Below are positions 1 to 7,009 of a stretch of DNA of 15,980 nucleotides, one piece after another. The notes under the pieces were generated by a model, which was given only the letters and a program-made list of their open reading frames with translations, made no database searches and was not told where the DNA came from. Source of the stretch: CAZRHH01 sp964599885 (GTDB lineage Bacteria; Chloroflexota; Dehalococcoidia; DSTF01; JACRBR01); assembly GCA_964599885.1 (NCBI GenBank), contig CAZRHH010000076.1, positions 1 through 15,980 of the forward strand, written 5' to 3'. A program made the position numbers and the translations under genes. Positions within the stretch are counted from its first letter, which is position 1; each line of letters begins with the position of its first letter.

Positions 1-62
1 CGACGGTGCCGCAGCAGCGGCGCGGGTTGTAGGGAGTGGACCGTATTCACGGTGGAGTTCAT
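1..62 (-). CDS. Possible 5' fragment of a minus-strand gene at the window edge
   Basis: Reading leftwards from the ATG at 62-60 the frame is open to the window edge and begins MNSTVNTVHSLQPAPLLRHR. There is no Shine-Dalgarno sequence before it and no recognisable motif in the roughly 20 residues available. It could equally be chance. On the plus strand a frame reading TVPQQRRGL ends at a TAG at 30-32, which might instead be the tail of an upstream plus-strand gene. Nothing here decides between the two. Confidence 0.17.
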   Translation of the reverse strand, partial: MNSTVNTVHSLQPAPLLRHR

Positions 63-91
63 ACGGATCGATAGCGTGGGCTAGCGATACC

Positions 92-118
92 GGGGCGAAC
101 ACGCAGGTTCGCCCCTAC
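92..118 (-). repeat. REP-like hairpin, family A (GGGGCGAAC stem)
   Basis: Perfect 9-bp stem GGGGCGAAC / GTTCGCCCC around the loop ACGCAG, followed by TAC so that CTAC overlaps the stem end. On the minus strand this reads GTAG at the foot of the palindrome. The same stem recurs at 3295-3321 and 11674-11700, and the flank CCGCGGCG is shared with the copy at 3295. Confidence 0.8.
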
Positions 119-196
119 CGCGGCGTCGGACGCGCGGGCATGCTCGTAATCGCGGAGTGGCGAACATCTTCGGTTCTGGTGGCGGTTGACGCGCGG

Positions 197-220
197 GCGG
201 AGCTGAAGCTCCGCGGCTAC
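197..220 (-). repeat. REP-like hairpin, family B (GCGGAGCT stem)
   Basis: Perfect 8-bp stem GCGGAGCT / AGCTCCGC with a GA loop, then GGCTAC. The 24-base unit is present as an exact reverse complement at 8273-8296, more than 8 kb away. This makes it a dispersed repeat and not a local hairpin. Confidence 0.8.
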
Positions 221-261
221 ATTTCGTGTTGTGGCGCCCTGGTGCGATCGTGTTGAGGGCG

Positions 262-287
262 GGGCGGAGCTGAAGCTCTGCCGCTAC
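262..287 (-). repeat. REP-like hairpin, family B, imperfect
   Basis: GGCGGAGCT-GA-AGCTCTGCC with one mismatched pair, followed by GCTAC. It lies 65 bases from the perfect family B copy and in the same orientation, so the two form a close pair, an arrangement typical of REP doublets. Confidence 0.7.
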
Positions 288-338
288 GACGGGATTGACG
301 CGTTGCCGCGGCGGAACCGTGGTGCTGTGCGCGCGGGC

Positions 339-359
339 GGACAGGTGACCTGTCCCTAC
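339..359 (-). repeat. REP-like hairpin (GGACAGG stem)
   Basis: Seven-base perfect stem GGACAGG / CCTGTCC with a TGA loop, followed by CTAC. The stem sequence differs from the other families, but the architecture with terminal CTAC is the same. Confidence 0.65.
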
Positions 360-410
360 GAGAGTCGTGGCGAGATAAACGTGTCGTGGTTGCGCACGAA
401 CGATCAAGCG

Positions 411-1610
411 TTACATCGCGGACGCCGGGACCGGGTTGGCGTATTCGTCGAAGCGGGTCGCGACGCCGCCGGCCTCGGCGTAGTCCTGGTGGATGTACAT
501 GCGGTGGCGGAGCGACCACGTTTCGTTCGGTTGCAGCGTCAGCGGGCCGTCGAAGAAGGGGAGGTTGGTGCCGACGGGGCCGTAACCGCGGACGAACCAG
601 GCGTTGGGGTGGTTGCGGTTCGACGGGTGGTCGAGCATGGCGATGCCGAAGATCTCGGGGTCGTGGCCGGCGGCGCGGGAGAAGGGGCCGCTGACGTCGG
701 CCCACTCGGCGCGCTGGGCGTGGCAGTCGGGCGAGCCCGCGGCGCCGGTACTGAGTGACATCGTGCCGCCGTCCCACTCGTCGATGATGTCGGCGACGCG
801 CATCAGGGGCAGCGCGTTCTCGTTCGTCTCGCCGAAGGTGACGGCGCCGGCGTGCGGCGTGAAGTCGGCTTCGATGTCCCACAGCCGGACGCGGCCGCGC
901 AGACGGAATATGCGGAAACGGCGCACGTCGTCGAGCAGCACGCTGCCGTCGGGCGCTACCCACTGCGCGCGCTGCTGGAATCCGCCCCAGACGGGGCCGG
1001 ACGTCATCCAGTCGAAGCCGCGATGTTCGATGCGGCCGTAGCCGGTGCCGACGTGCGGGCCGTAGCCGGCGTTCATCGCGGCGGGTTCGAGATAGAAGTC
1101 GACGCCGTTGAGGTCGCCGCAGGCGTACCAGAGCGAGCGGTGCCAGGTGTGGTCGGGCGGGCCGTCGTCGGTGATCGTTTTGGGCTGCGAGCCGTCGGTG
1201 GCGTTGACACCGGACCCGGCGCGTCCGGCGGGGGCGACGTTGGGCGCGAAGTAGGGGCGGTAGTTCGGCAGTCCGTAGTGGTAGATGGTCTGCAGCAGGC
1301 TGCCGTAGTAGACGACGACGCGGCCGTTCTCGGGCTGGTCGTTGAGCTGGATGCCCTTGGCGTCGTCCTGCGGCTTGTCGGTCTGGCGCAGCTCGTAGAT
1401 GCGGCGTTCGCCGGGCGCGAGTTCTTTCACAAAAAAGGAGACGCGCGTCGTGCCGGTGACGTCGTCGATCTGCGCGGGCGCGGCGCCGCCGTTCTCTGTA
1501 TCGGCGATCTCCCACGTGCCGCCGGTCGGTGTGCCGCCGGGCAGTTCGGCTTCGGCGATGAAGTTTTCGCGTGGGGTGGTAGTGGGGCCGAGTTCGATCT
1601 GGATGGCCAC
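411..1610 (-). CDS. DUF6807 / PmoA-like family protein
   Basis: A 399-residue soluble protein resembling the DUF6807 family (PF14100, called PmoA-like although a methane oxygenase role is not established). Visible family features are YRPYFAPNVAP (118-127), the histidine-rich PPDHTWHRSLWYACGDLNGVD (151-171), MLDHPSNRNHPNAWFVRGYG (325-344) and HRMYIH (369-374), in the usual order for a beta-rich sugar-mutarotase-like fold. I chose GTG at 1610 because AAGGA lies 8 bases upstream. The frame extends to an ATG at 1649, but those 13 extra residues are basic and low-complexity (PPTTRRRKRTRT). Members often sit near Gfo/Idh/MocA oxidoreductases, as here. The substrate is unknown. Family assignment is fairly sure; function is not. 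Confidence 0.85.
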   Translation of the reverse strand: MAIQIELGPTTTPRENFIAEAELPGGTPTGGTWEIADTENGGAAPAQIDDVTGTTRVSFFVKELAPGERRIYELRQTDKPQDDAKGIQLNDQPENGRVVVYYGSLLQTIYHYGLPNYRPYFAPNVAPAGRAGSGVNATDGSQPKTITDDGPPDHTWHRSLWYACGDLNGVDFYLEPAAMNAGYGPHVGTGYGRIEHRGFDWMTSGPVWGGFQQRAQWVAPDGSVLLDDVRRFRIFRLRGRVRLWDIEADFTPHAGAVTFGETNENALPLMRVADIIDEWDGGTMSLSTGAAGSPDCHAQRAEWADVSGPFSRAAGHDPEIFGIAMLDHPSNRNHPNAWFVRGYGPVGTNLPFFDGPLTLQPNETWSLRHRMYIHQDYAEAGGVATRFDEYANPVPASAM

Positions 1611-1670
1611 GGTGCGTGTCCTTTTTCTTCGACGGGTGGTTGGGGGCATGCTAGCGCGTGGTTGGGGTTA

Positions 1671-1818
1671 TCCACAGATGACGCAGATGGGGATGGATGT
1701 GTTTTCGGGTTCAACGCAGAGGCGCGAGGGCGCGGAGGAGCGCAAAGGCTTCGAATCACCACAGAGGCACCGAGGCACAGAGAAGGAGGCGGGGGGCGAG
1801 AAGCGGGATCGGAAGGGA
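1671..1818. repeat. Cluster of CACAGATG / CGCAGAGG / GAAGCGGGA dispersed repeats
   Basis: The block starts with tccacagatgacgcagat, which recurs exactly at 9599-9616. It continues with ttcaacgcagaggcgcgagg and the accacagaggcac type, and ends with the purine-rich gagaagcgggatcgg. The same motif types recur around 3091-3258, 4371-4415, 4636-4680, 7022-7121 and 13204-13245. All copies are intergenic apart from the one that runs into the end of the cysteine desulfurase gene. Confidence 0.75.
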
Positions 1819-1932
1819 GTTACGGCGTTATGATGCTCAGACGGTCGCCGACAGCGAGAGTGCGGCGTCGACTCTCTGGAGAACAGATTGACAGTCTAGT
1901 CGCCGAGCCTCACCGCAGTTGTGCGAACGTGA

Positions 1933-1955
1933 CACGGGCTGAAAGCCCGTGCCAC
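1933..1955 (-). repeat. REP-like hairpin, family C (CACGGGCT stem)
   Basis: Perfect 8-bp stem CACGGGCT / AGCCCGTG with a GAA loop, then CCAC. On the minus strand the foot reads GTGG, a variant of the GTAG found at the other copies. It lies 15 bases beyond the stop codon of the Gfo/Idh gene, where it could act as a 3' stabiliser or terminator. Confidence 0.7.
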
Positions 1956-1969
1956 AACCGAGACAGATG

Positions 1970-3073
1970 CTACGGCGTCGGCAGCGACGCCCCCTCCGGC
2001 GGGATCTGCGTGTAGAACGGATCGTCTGCGGCGATCGGAAACGTCACGCGCGCGCCCGTCATCGCGGACTTGTAGATGCCGGTGATTAGTTGCATGGAGC
2101 GCCGGCATTCTTCAGTGCTGACTAGCGGGGGGCGCTTGTGTTCGATGCTGTCGATGAAGTCGGTGAGCATGGGGACGTGGAGGTGCTTCGGGGTTTCGGG
2201 GAAGAGCTGCGTCGCTTCTTCGGTGGCGCGCTCGGCTGTTGCGGGATCGACGGACGTGAGACGGAACGGCTCGCGCGTCGGGTCGTAGGCGGATTCGGAT
2301 GAGACGGCTTGCAGATCGTCGCCGAAGATCTCGAGACGGCTGCGGTTGTCCTGCGCGTTGACGGTGACGATGATCTGGCCGACGGCGCCGCTGCGGAAGC
2401 GCACGGTCGCGGCGGCGGTGTCTTCGACTTCGATGCTGAGCTTCGTTGTGACGGCGTCGGCGATGACGGATGAGGGTTCGCCCATCAGCCAGACGAGCAT
2501 GTCGATACTGTGGATGCCGTGCCCCATCGTGACGCCGCCGCACTCCTGCTCCCACGTGCCGCGCCACCAAACGTCGTAGTACTCCTGCGGGCGCTGCCAG
2601 AGCGTCTCGGACAGGCCGAAGCGCAGGTTGCCGAAGCGTCCGGCGTCGAGCAGCGCTTTCACTTGCTGCGCGCCCTGGCCGACGCGGTGCTGGAAGACGC
2701 CCTCGAAGATGGCGCCGCCTTCCTTCTCGGCGGCGGCGATGGCGTCGAGGCCGGCGAGCGTCGGCGCGACGGGCTTCTCGCACAAGACGTGCTTGCCGGC
2801 GCGCAACGATTCGGTGCTCTGTTCGACGTGGAGGAACGGCGGCGTGCAGATGCAGACGGCGTCGATGTCCGGCTGGGCGATCATCTCGCGCCAGTCGGTG
2901 AAGGTGCGTTCGATGCTGTAGGTCTTCGCTTGTTCTTTGGCGCGCGCTTCGTCGATGTCGGCGATCGCGACGACTTGCGCGCGGTCGCGGTTGGTGCGGC
3001 TGCGTGCGGCGAGCAGATGCGAGTGTGAGATGCCGCCGGCGCCGATGATGCCGATGCGCATGGGGTCGGGCAT
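1970..3073 (-). CDS. Gfo/Idh/MocA family NAD(P)-dependent oxidoreductase
   Basis: A 367-residue protein with the two-domain layout of the family. The N-terminal Rossmann fold has the dinucleotide motif GIIGAGGISHSH (8-18) and an acidic AIADID (37-41). The catalytic CEKP motif is at 98-101 (Lys100). The C-terminal alpha/beta domain includes GGVTMGHGIHSIDML (179-193) with His188 and Asp191. Members oxidise or isomerise sugars, inositols and related polyols; the substrate cannot be read from sequence. Start: ATG at 3073 gives MPDPMRIGIIGAGG, and an ATG at 3061 is also possible. Neither has a Shine-Dalgarno sequence; a TACCAT hexamer 6 bases before the first suggests a leaderless mRNA. The upstream in-frame extension to 3205 is repeat sequence and is not coding. 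Confidence 0.92.
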   Translation of the reverse strand: MPDPMRIGIIGAGGISHSHLLAARSRTNRDRAQVVAIADIDEARAKEQAKTYSIERTFTDWREMIAQPDIDAVCICTPPFLHVEQSTESLRAGKHVLCEKPVAPTLAGLDAIAAAEKEGGAIFEGVFQHRVGQGAQQVKALLDAGRFGNLRFGLSETLWQRPQEYYDVWWRGTWEQECGGVTMGHGIHSIDMLVWLMGEPSSVIADAVTTKLSIEVEDTAAATVRFRSGAVGQIIVTVNAQDNRSRLEIFGDDLQAVSSESAYDPTREPFRLTSVDPATAERATEEATQLFPETPKHLHVPMLTDFIDSIEHKRPPLVSTEECRRSMQLITGIYKSAMTGARVTFPIAADDPFYTQIPPEGASLPTP

Positions 3074-3079
3074 GTTCGG

Positions 3080-3085
3080 ATGGTA
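3080..3085 (-). promoter_or_regulatory. Candidate -10 box for a leaderless Gfo/Idh transcript
   Basis: Read on the minus strand, TACCAT lies 6 bases before the ATG at 3073, which has no Shine-Dalgarno sequence. The spacing would place the transcription start at or next to the start codon. No convincing -35 is seen. Confidence 0.35.
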
Positions 3086-3090
3086 GCGGA

Positions 3091-3258
3091 GGAAGCGGGA
3101 GGCGGGAAGCGGGATGCGGGACTTTCGGTTCAACGCAGAGACGCAGAGGGGCGCGGAGGGACGCAGAGGGGTGGGTTGGTTTTCACCACAGAGGCACAGA
3201 GGCACGGAGGGGTTGGGTTTTCAGGACCACAGATGCATACAGATGGGCACAGATGGGA
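3091..3258. repeat. Composite of purine-rich and CGCAGAGG/CACAGAGG/CACAGATG repeats
   Basis: From left to right: ggaagcgggaggcgggaagc with further GCGGGA units, then ttcaacgcagagacgcagag, then caccacagaggcacagaggc, then three CACAGATG/ACAGATGGG units. The units are 6-9 bases long and imperfect. The purine-rich part and the CACAGAG part occur next to each other in the same order at 7022-7121, so they may travel or expand together. Confidence 0.75.
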
Positions 3259-3294
3259 GCTGTGGAAGTGGTTGGTAGTGTTGCGCGTGATTCC

Positions 3295-3321
3295 GGGGCG
3301 AACACGTGGGTTCGCCCCTAC
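3295..3321 (-). repeat. REP-like hairpin, family A
   Basis: GGGGCGAAC-ACGTGG-GTTCGCCCC followed by TAC. The stem matches the copies at 92-118 and 11674-11700. The loop and stem match the 11674 copy exactly, while the 3' flank CCGCGGCG matches the 92 copy. Confidence 0.8.
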
Positions 3322-3395
3322 CGCGGCGCCGGACGAGATTCGTGACCACGCTTCAAAGCGATCAGTGGTTGTCTACGACACTGTTGGGTCGAAAC

Positions 3396-4337
3396 TCAGA
3401 CGCGGGCGGGGGAGGCGAGTTTTACGTTGGCGAGGGCGGCGCGGACGGCTTCGCGTTCTGGCGCGTCGAGATCCAGCAGCGGCGGCCGCATCGCGGACGA
3501 CGGGATGATGCCCAACTGGCGGAGGGCTTCTTTCATGCGCGCGCGGTAGTTGCGGACGGGGGCGGCGAAGAGGGCATCGGCGAGGGGGCGGACGACGGCT
3601 TCGTTGATGCGGGTGGCGGCGTCGATGTCGTTCGCGGCGAGCAGGCGGAACATGTCGATCTGTTCGGCGATGGCGATTGTGCCGAAACCGATCAATGCGC
3701 CTTCGCCGCCGAGGACGAACGACTCCAGAATAAAATTGTCGTTGCCGGTGAGGAACTGGATGCGGCGCGGCGCTTCGTCGAGGATGCGGCGCGTCTGCAC
3801 GAACTTCACGGCGTCGAACGAGGCTTCCTTGATCGCGATGACGTTCGGGATGTCGATCAGCCGCAGCAGCGTCTCGCGCGAGAACAGCACGCCGGCGAGG
3901 GAGGGCTGGAGCTGGAAGAGCACCATCGGCAGCGATGTGCTGTCGGCGATGGCGCGGTGGTATTCGTACGGGACTTCGGGGGCGAGCGGTTCGCCGGCGA
4001 AGGCGGGTATCGGGAAGACGACGATGCCGTCGGCACCGGCGGCTTCGGCGTCGCGCGTCAGTTCGACGGCTTCGGCCGTGTATCGCGCGGTGATACCGGC
4101 GAGCACGGGGAGTTTGCCGGCGACCTCTTCGGCGTAGATGTCGAGGACGCGGCGCTTCTCGTCGCGCGAGAGATGCGGGCCTTCGCCGGTGTCCATGTTG
4201 GCGGCGAGCGCCTTCAGGCCGTCGAAGGCGAGCAGCCATTGGATGTAGGCGCGCAACGCGGGTTCGTCGATCTGGTGATCGTCGGTGAGCGGAAGCACCG
4301 TGGCGGGGATGAGGCCGCGGAGGTCGATGTCGCGCAT
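3396..4337 (-). CDS. DapA-like (dihydrodipicolinate synthase / N-acetylneuraminate lyase superfamily) protein
   Basis: A 313-residue class I aldolase-type TIM barrel. The Schiff-base lysine is visible in NVIAIKEAS (Lys170), and a TGE motif of the substrate-binding loop is kept in MDTGEGPHLS (48-57). Authentic DapA has a catalytic Tyr and an Arg in YNVPGRTG; here the aligned stretch reads FQLQPSLAG (141-149), so both are missing. This argues against lysine biosynthesis and for a catabolic aldolase or dehydratase with a different substrate. The start is ATG at 4337, giving MRDIDLRGLIPATVLPLT; the in-frame extension to 4454 is repeat sequence. A TACAAT lies 9 bases before the ATG and there is no Shine-Dalgarno sequence, which suggests a leaderless mRNA. 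It lies near the Gfo/Idh gene, consistent with sugar-acid breakdown. Confidence 0.9.
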   Translation of the reverse strand: MRDIDLRGLIPATVLPLTDDHQIDEPALRAYIQWLLAFDGLKALAANMDTGEGPHLSRDEKRRVLDIYAEEVAGKLPVLAGITARYTAEAVELTRDAEAAGADGIVVFPIPAFAGEPLAPEVPYEYHRAIADSTSLPMVLFQLQPSLAGVLFSRETLLRLIDIPNVIAIKEASFDAVKFVQTRRILDEAPRRIQFLTGNDNFILESFVLGGEGALIGFGTIAIAEQIDMFRLLAANDIDAATRINEAVVRPLADALFAAPVRNYRARMKEALRQLGIIPSSAMRPPLLDLDAPEREAVRAALANVKLASPARV

Positions 4338-4346
4338 GGTGTGCGT

Positions 4347-4352
4347 ATTGTA
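4347..4352 (-). promoter_or_regulatory. Candidate -10 box (TACAAT) for a leaderless DapA-like transcript
   Basis: TACAAT on the minus strand, 9 bases before the ATG at 4337. It matches the TATAAT consensus at five of six positions. A GTGAAC 18 bases further upstream is only a weak -35. No Shine-Dalgarno sequence lies between it and the start. Confidence 0.45.
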
Positions 4353-4370
4353 GCAGCGTCGGGGCGATGG

Positions 4371-4415
4371 GTTCACCGCAAAGGCGCAGAGAACGCGAAG
4401 GGACGCAAAGAGGGA
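4371..4415. repeat. CGCAAAGG-type dispersed repeat
   Basis: ttcaccgcaaaggcgcagag followed by AACGCGAAGGGACGCAAAG. Closest in wording to the copy at 13204-13245 (ttcaccgcaaaggcgcaaag). Confidence 0.7.
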
Positions 4416-4635
4416 TAAGGTTGGGGAATGCGCGGCGTCGAGACAAGTGTTCACGGGCGTTTATGAGCGGGTTAACAAGTGGGTCGTAGGATCGCGTTAC
4501 AGGAGTCGCGCCGAGACATTGCTCCCCCGTTTCGGGGCGATTTCGCAGATGAGCCGCCACGCGCCGCCCCGCACGGATGCGCGTGACGGCTTTTCTGGTT
4601 TTCGGCGCGAACGGTTCACCGCGTCGCTGGGCACG

Positions 4636-4680
4636 GTTCAACGCAGAGACGCAAAGGGCGCGAAGGAGCGCAGAGACTTC
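4636..4680. repeat. CGCAGAGA/CGCAAAGG-type dispersed repeat abutting the SDR stop codon
   Basis: ttcaacgcagagacgcaaag followed by GGCGCGAAGGAGCGCAGAG. The block ends at the TAG stop codon of the SDR gene (4680-4682), so the element sits directly at the 3' end of that gene. Confidence 0.7.
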
Positions 4681-5468
4681 TAGCGCGGGTTGAGGGCGCG
4701 AAAGAGTTTCGGGAGATCGGGGTAGCGCATCATGGAGGCGCCACCGTCGATGTAGAAGATCTGGCCGGTGACGTAGGACGCGGCGTCGCTCGCCAGGTAC
4801 ACGGCCATGCCGGTGAGGTCGCCGGTCTGGCCGATGCGGCCGAGTGGAATCTCGTCGAGCAGGGCTTCGTTGATGCCGGGGAGCTTCGCCCATTCGAGCA
4901 TGCGCGTCTCGATGCCGCCGGGGGCGATGGCGTTGACGCGCACACCGAACTCCGCCATCTCGAGCGCGGCGACTTCGGTCATCTCGTTGACGGCGGCTTT
5001 CGAGCCGCAGTACGCGGCCATCGACTTCGCGGGCATCTTGGCGCTGAGCGACGAGATGTTGATGATCGATCCGCTGCCCTGTGCGCGCATGGCTGCCGAC
5101 TCGTGCTTCATGCAGGCGAGCACGCCGAGGACGTTCGTGCGCCAGATGTCCTCCGCGGCGGCGAGGTCTGCGCGGCGGACGAGCGACGGCACGCCGCCGG
5201 TGCCGGCGCAGTTGCACGCGATGTCGAGGCGGCCGAAGCGATCGACGGCGAGTTTCACGGCGGCTTCGACGTCGGCTTCGACGGTGACGTCGGTGCGACG
5301 CGCTGCGCAATGATCGCCGAGCTCAGCGGCTAGTGACACGAGCGCCTCTTCGTCGCGGCCGCAGGCGACGACGGATGCGCCTTCGTTCGCGTAGGCGATG
5401 GCGATCGCGCGGCCGATGCCGTGGGTTGCGCCGGTGACGAGCGCGACTTTGTGTTCGAGGGTCGGCAT
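4680..5468 (-). CDS. Short-chain dehydrogenase/reductase (SDR), classical type
   Basis: A 262-residue NAD(P)-dependent oxidoreductase. It shows the cofactor motif TGATHGIG (12-19), an acidic DVT (60-62), CNCAG (85-89, NNAG-like), Asn112, a catalytic serine in INISS (136-140), YCGSK (Tyr153, Lys157) and the PGGIETRM loop (183-190). The C-terminal YVTGQIFYIDGGASM is typical of the FabG-like group. Length is normal. ATG at 5468 is chosen because AAAGG lies about 8 bases upstream and the cofactor motif falls at the usual position. It begins 38 bases after the thiolase stop codon on the same strand, so the two are probably co-transcribed and may act on the same acyl-CoA or hydroxyacyl substrate. 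Confidence 0.93.
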   Translation of the reverse strand: MPTLEHKVALVTGATHGIGRAIAIAYANEGASVVACGRDEEALVSLAAELGDHCAARRTDVTVEADVEAAVKLAVDRFGRLDIACNCAGTGGVPSLVRRADLAAAEDIWRTNVLGVLACMKHESAAMRAQGSGSIINISSLSAKMPAKSMAAYCGSKAAVNEMTEVAALEMAEFGVRVNAIAPGGIETRMLEWAKLPGINEALLDEIPLGRIGQTGDLTGMAVYLASDAASYVTGQIFYIDGGASMMRYPDLPKLFRALNPR

Positions 5469-5506
5469 CGTACGTGCCTTTCTGCCGCTGCCTCCGCGGG
5501 CGTGAG

Positions 5507-7003
5507 TTAGGCGGGTGTGAAGATGTTGCGGCCGTCGTCGGTCTGCGTGACGTTGCCGGGCGTACCGATCATCTCGCGTTCCGTCATCGATTCGAGCAGC
5601 TTGCGGTCGTTCGGGGTGTTGGCGATGAAGCGCGCGTCGTTCGCTGTGCGGCCGATGATGATGCCGCGTTCCGGCGCGCCGTCGCGGTCGAAGATGACGG
5701 TGTACGTCTCGACGTTGGCGGCGCCGGACGGCGTGTCGTCGACGGGCGGATGCGGTTCGGCGTCGATCGTCGTTTGATCGATCTTCGGGTGGGTGCGGCG
5801 CCATTCTTCGTCGGGCGGCGTCGTCGAGTAGACGCCGGCCGAGTGCTTCGTGACGTACCAGCCGTTCGCGGTGACGAGGCCGAGCGCGCCGGGATCGGCG
5901 CGGAGCGTGTCGACCGTGACGGCGATGCTGTGCGTGACGTAGTTGTTGCCGGGCCCACCGAAGTACGGCAGCCCGCCGGTGACCGTGAGCGGCCGCGGAT
6001 CGTCCGGCGCGATGCCGAGCATGTCGCGGCCAATCTGCACGGCGGAGGGAAAGCAGCTGTAGAGATCGATGTGCTTGATATCGTCGATCGTGGTGTTCGC
6101 CATCGACAGCGCGCGCTGGGTGACGGCGCGGATCGCGGGCGACGTGTAGTAATTGACGCGCTCGCTGATGTACCAGTGATCGGTCGCGTCGCCGCAGCCG
6201 CGGACGTACACCCAGCGATCCTCGTGGATGCCGAGGCGGCGTGCTTCGCCGACGCTCGTCATGAGCAACGCGGCGCCCTGGTCGACATCGAGAATGCTGT
6301 TCATGTACTTGGGGTATGGGAAGCCGATGTAGCGGTTATCGGGGGACGGCGTGGCGATCTCGTACCCGAATTTAGGCTCGCGGAACCAGGCGTGTTCGTT
6401 GCGCGCGGCGATCGCGGAGAAGCGCGCCATCAATTCGCCGATCTCGGCCTGGTGCTGCTCGATCGTGTGGCCGTAGTGGGCACGCAGCGCGTTCTCGAAC
6501 AGCGGGTAGACGCTGGTCGGCAGCGTGGCGCCGTGCTGCGCTTCGCGCTCGGTGAGGCCGCCGCGCGTGTCGCCGACGTCGGGCTCCGGCGTGCCGCGGT
6601 GGGACCAGCCGAGGTCGATGCCTTTGGCGCGGGCGCGTCGAGCTGAGTAGACGGCCTCGGCGCCGGCAATGAGGACGAGTTTGAGTTCGCCGCCGTGGAT
6701 GCGCTCGGCCGCTTCGTTGACCTGCCACTGCGGCGTGTTGCCGCCGACGGCGGTGTAGAGCTGCTCGCGCGGAGCCACGGCGAGCGCGCGGGAGAGGTCG
6801 TGCGCGGGGGCTTTCGACGGCCAGGAGAAGATGTTGACGACGCGCACGGAGTCGAGTCCGTGCAACAGGTCGCCGGCGCCCGCGTCGCGTTCGGCGAGGC
6901 GTGCCGCTTCGGCCATGAGCGCGAGGGGTTCGCGCGGCCGTTCGGCGCCGGGGCGCTGGGTGATCTGCCCGACGCCGACGATGATCGGCAGGTTGTCGTC
7001 CAT
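5507..7003 (-). CDS. SCP2-like thiolase family protein without catalytic cysteines, with C-terminal OB-type domain
   Basis: A 498-residue acetyl-CoA acetyltransferase-family protein. The N-terminal thiolase half (PIIVGVGQITQRP, 6-18) is followed by GGNTPQWQVN (88-96), where a thiolase would carry the nucleophilic Cys; none is present. The C-terminal half has HIDLYSCFPSAVQ (311-323), GGLPYFGGPGNNYVTH (343-358) and ANGWYVTKHSAGVYST (379-394), where the second Cys of the CxGGG motif is also absent. Residues 430-490 (VETYTVIFDRDGAPERG) look like an OB/DUF35-type module fused in cis. Cys-less SCP2-type thiolases with DUF35 partners, such as the steroid retro-aldolase Ltp2, use Tyr and His instead, so an aldolase or other non-thiolase role is plausible. 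ATG at 7003 is supported by conservation; a TACCTT lies 6 bases upstream and there is no Shine-Dalgarno sequence. Confidence 0.88.
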   Translation of the reverse strand: MDDNLPIIVGVGQITQRPGAERPREPLALMAEAARLAERDAGAGDLLHGLDSVRVVNIFSWPSKAPAHDLSRALAVAPREQLYTAVGGNTPQWQVNEAAERIHGGELKLVLIAGAEAVYSARRARAKGIDLGWSHRGTPEPDVGDTRGGLTEREAQHGATLPTSVYPLFENALRAHYGHTIEQHQAEIGELMARFSAIAARNEHAWFREPKFGYEIATPSPDNRYIGFPYPKYMNSILDVDQGAALLMTSVGEARRLGIHEDRWVYVRGCGDATDHWYISERVNYYTSPAIRAVTQRALSMANTTIDDIKHIDLYSCFPSAVQIGRDMLGIAPDDPRPLTVTGGLPYFGGPGNNYVTHSIAVTVDTLRADPGALGLVTANGWYVTKHSAGVYSTTPPDEEWRRTHPKIDQTTIDAEPHPPVDDTPSGAANVETYTVIFDRDGAPERGIIIGRTANDARFIANTPNDRKLLESMTEREMIGTPGNVTQTDDGRNIFTPA

Positions 7004-7009
7004 GCCAGC

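Larger units (their letters stand above)
63..410. other. Intergenic region rich in REP-like hairpins
   Basis: I see no convincing gene in this 348-base stretch. It carries four short palindromes, each ending in CTAC on the plus strand (near 92-118, 197-220, 262-287 and 339-359). The weak open frames across it are explained by these GC-rich repeats. It lies downstream of the DUF6807 gene, so the hairpins could also act as 3' mRNA stabilisers or terminators for that gene. Confidence 0.6.
1611..1969. other. Intergenic region with dispersed repeats
   Basis: Gap of 359 bases between DUF6807 and the Gfo/Idh gene, with no supportable gene. It carries a CCACAGATGACGCAGAT repeat (1671-1690), a CGCAGAGG-type block (1711-1750), a CACAGAGGCAC block (1757-1783), a GAAGCGGGA-type purine-rich block (1784-1818) and a REP-like hairpin (1933-1955). 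The long plus-strand frame across 852-2015 is antisense to DUF6807 and ends in repeats, so I do not call it. The promoter of DUF6807 must lie here or further upstream, but no clear -35/-10 pair is visible. Confidence 0.6.
3074..3395. other. Intergenic region with dispersed repeats
   Basis: Gap of 322 bases between the Gfo/Idh and DapA-like genes with no gene. It holds a purine-rich block (3091-3121), CGCAGAGG-type repeats (3129-3170), a CACAGAGGCAC block (3184-3210), a CACAGATG block (3222-3258) and a REP-like hairpin (3295-3321). The block order resembles that in the gap at 7022-7121. Confidence 0.6.
4338..4679. other. Intergenic region between the DapA-like and SDR genes
   Basis: Gap of 342 bases with no supportable gene. 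CGCAAAGG/CGCAGAGA-type repeats lie at both ends (4371-4415 and 4636-4680). The middle (about 4420-4630) shows no repeat, tRNA or hairpin that I recognise; a 78-residue plus-strand frame there ends in repeat sequence and is not credible. Confidence 0.5.

Noticed and set aside
852..2015. 387-residue plus-strand open frame
   Set aside because: Mostly antisense to the DUF6807 gene, with Val/Gly/Asp/Ala-rich translation typical of high-GC shadows, and ending in dispersed repeats.
3091..3258. Short open frames encoding CVSALNRK-like peptides in several gaps
   Set aside because: These are translations of the CGCAGAGG-type repeats, recurring in the same frame only because the repeat recurs.
3373..5310. 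645-residue minus-strand open frame
   Set aside because: Arg/Pro/His-rich shadow that crosses the DapA-like and SDR genes and the repeat gap between them; both underlying genes are recognised by motifs in another frame.
5474..6646. 390-residue plus-strand open frame
   Set aside because: Antisense to the thiolase gene; low-complexity Val/Asp/Arg/Gly composition and no domain.
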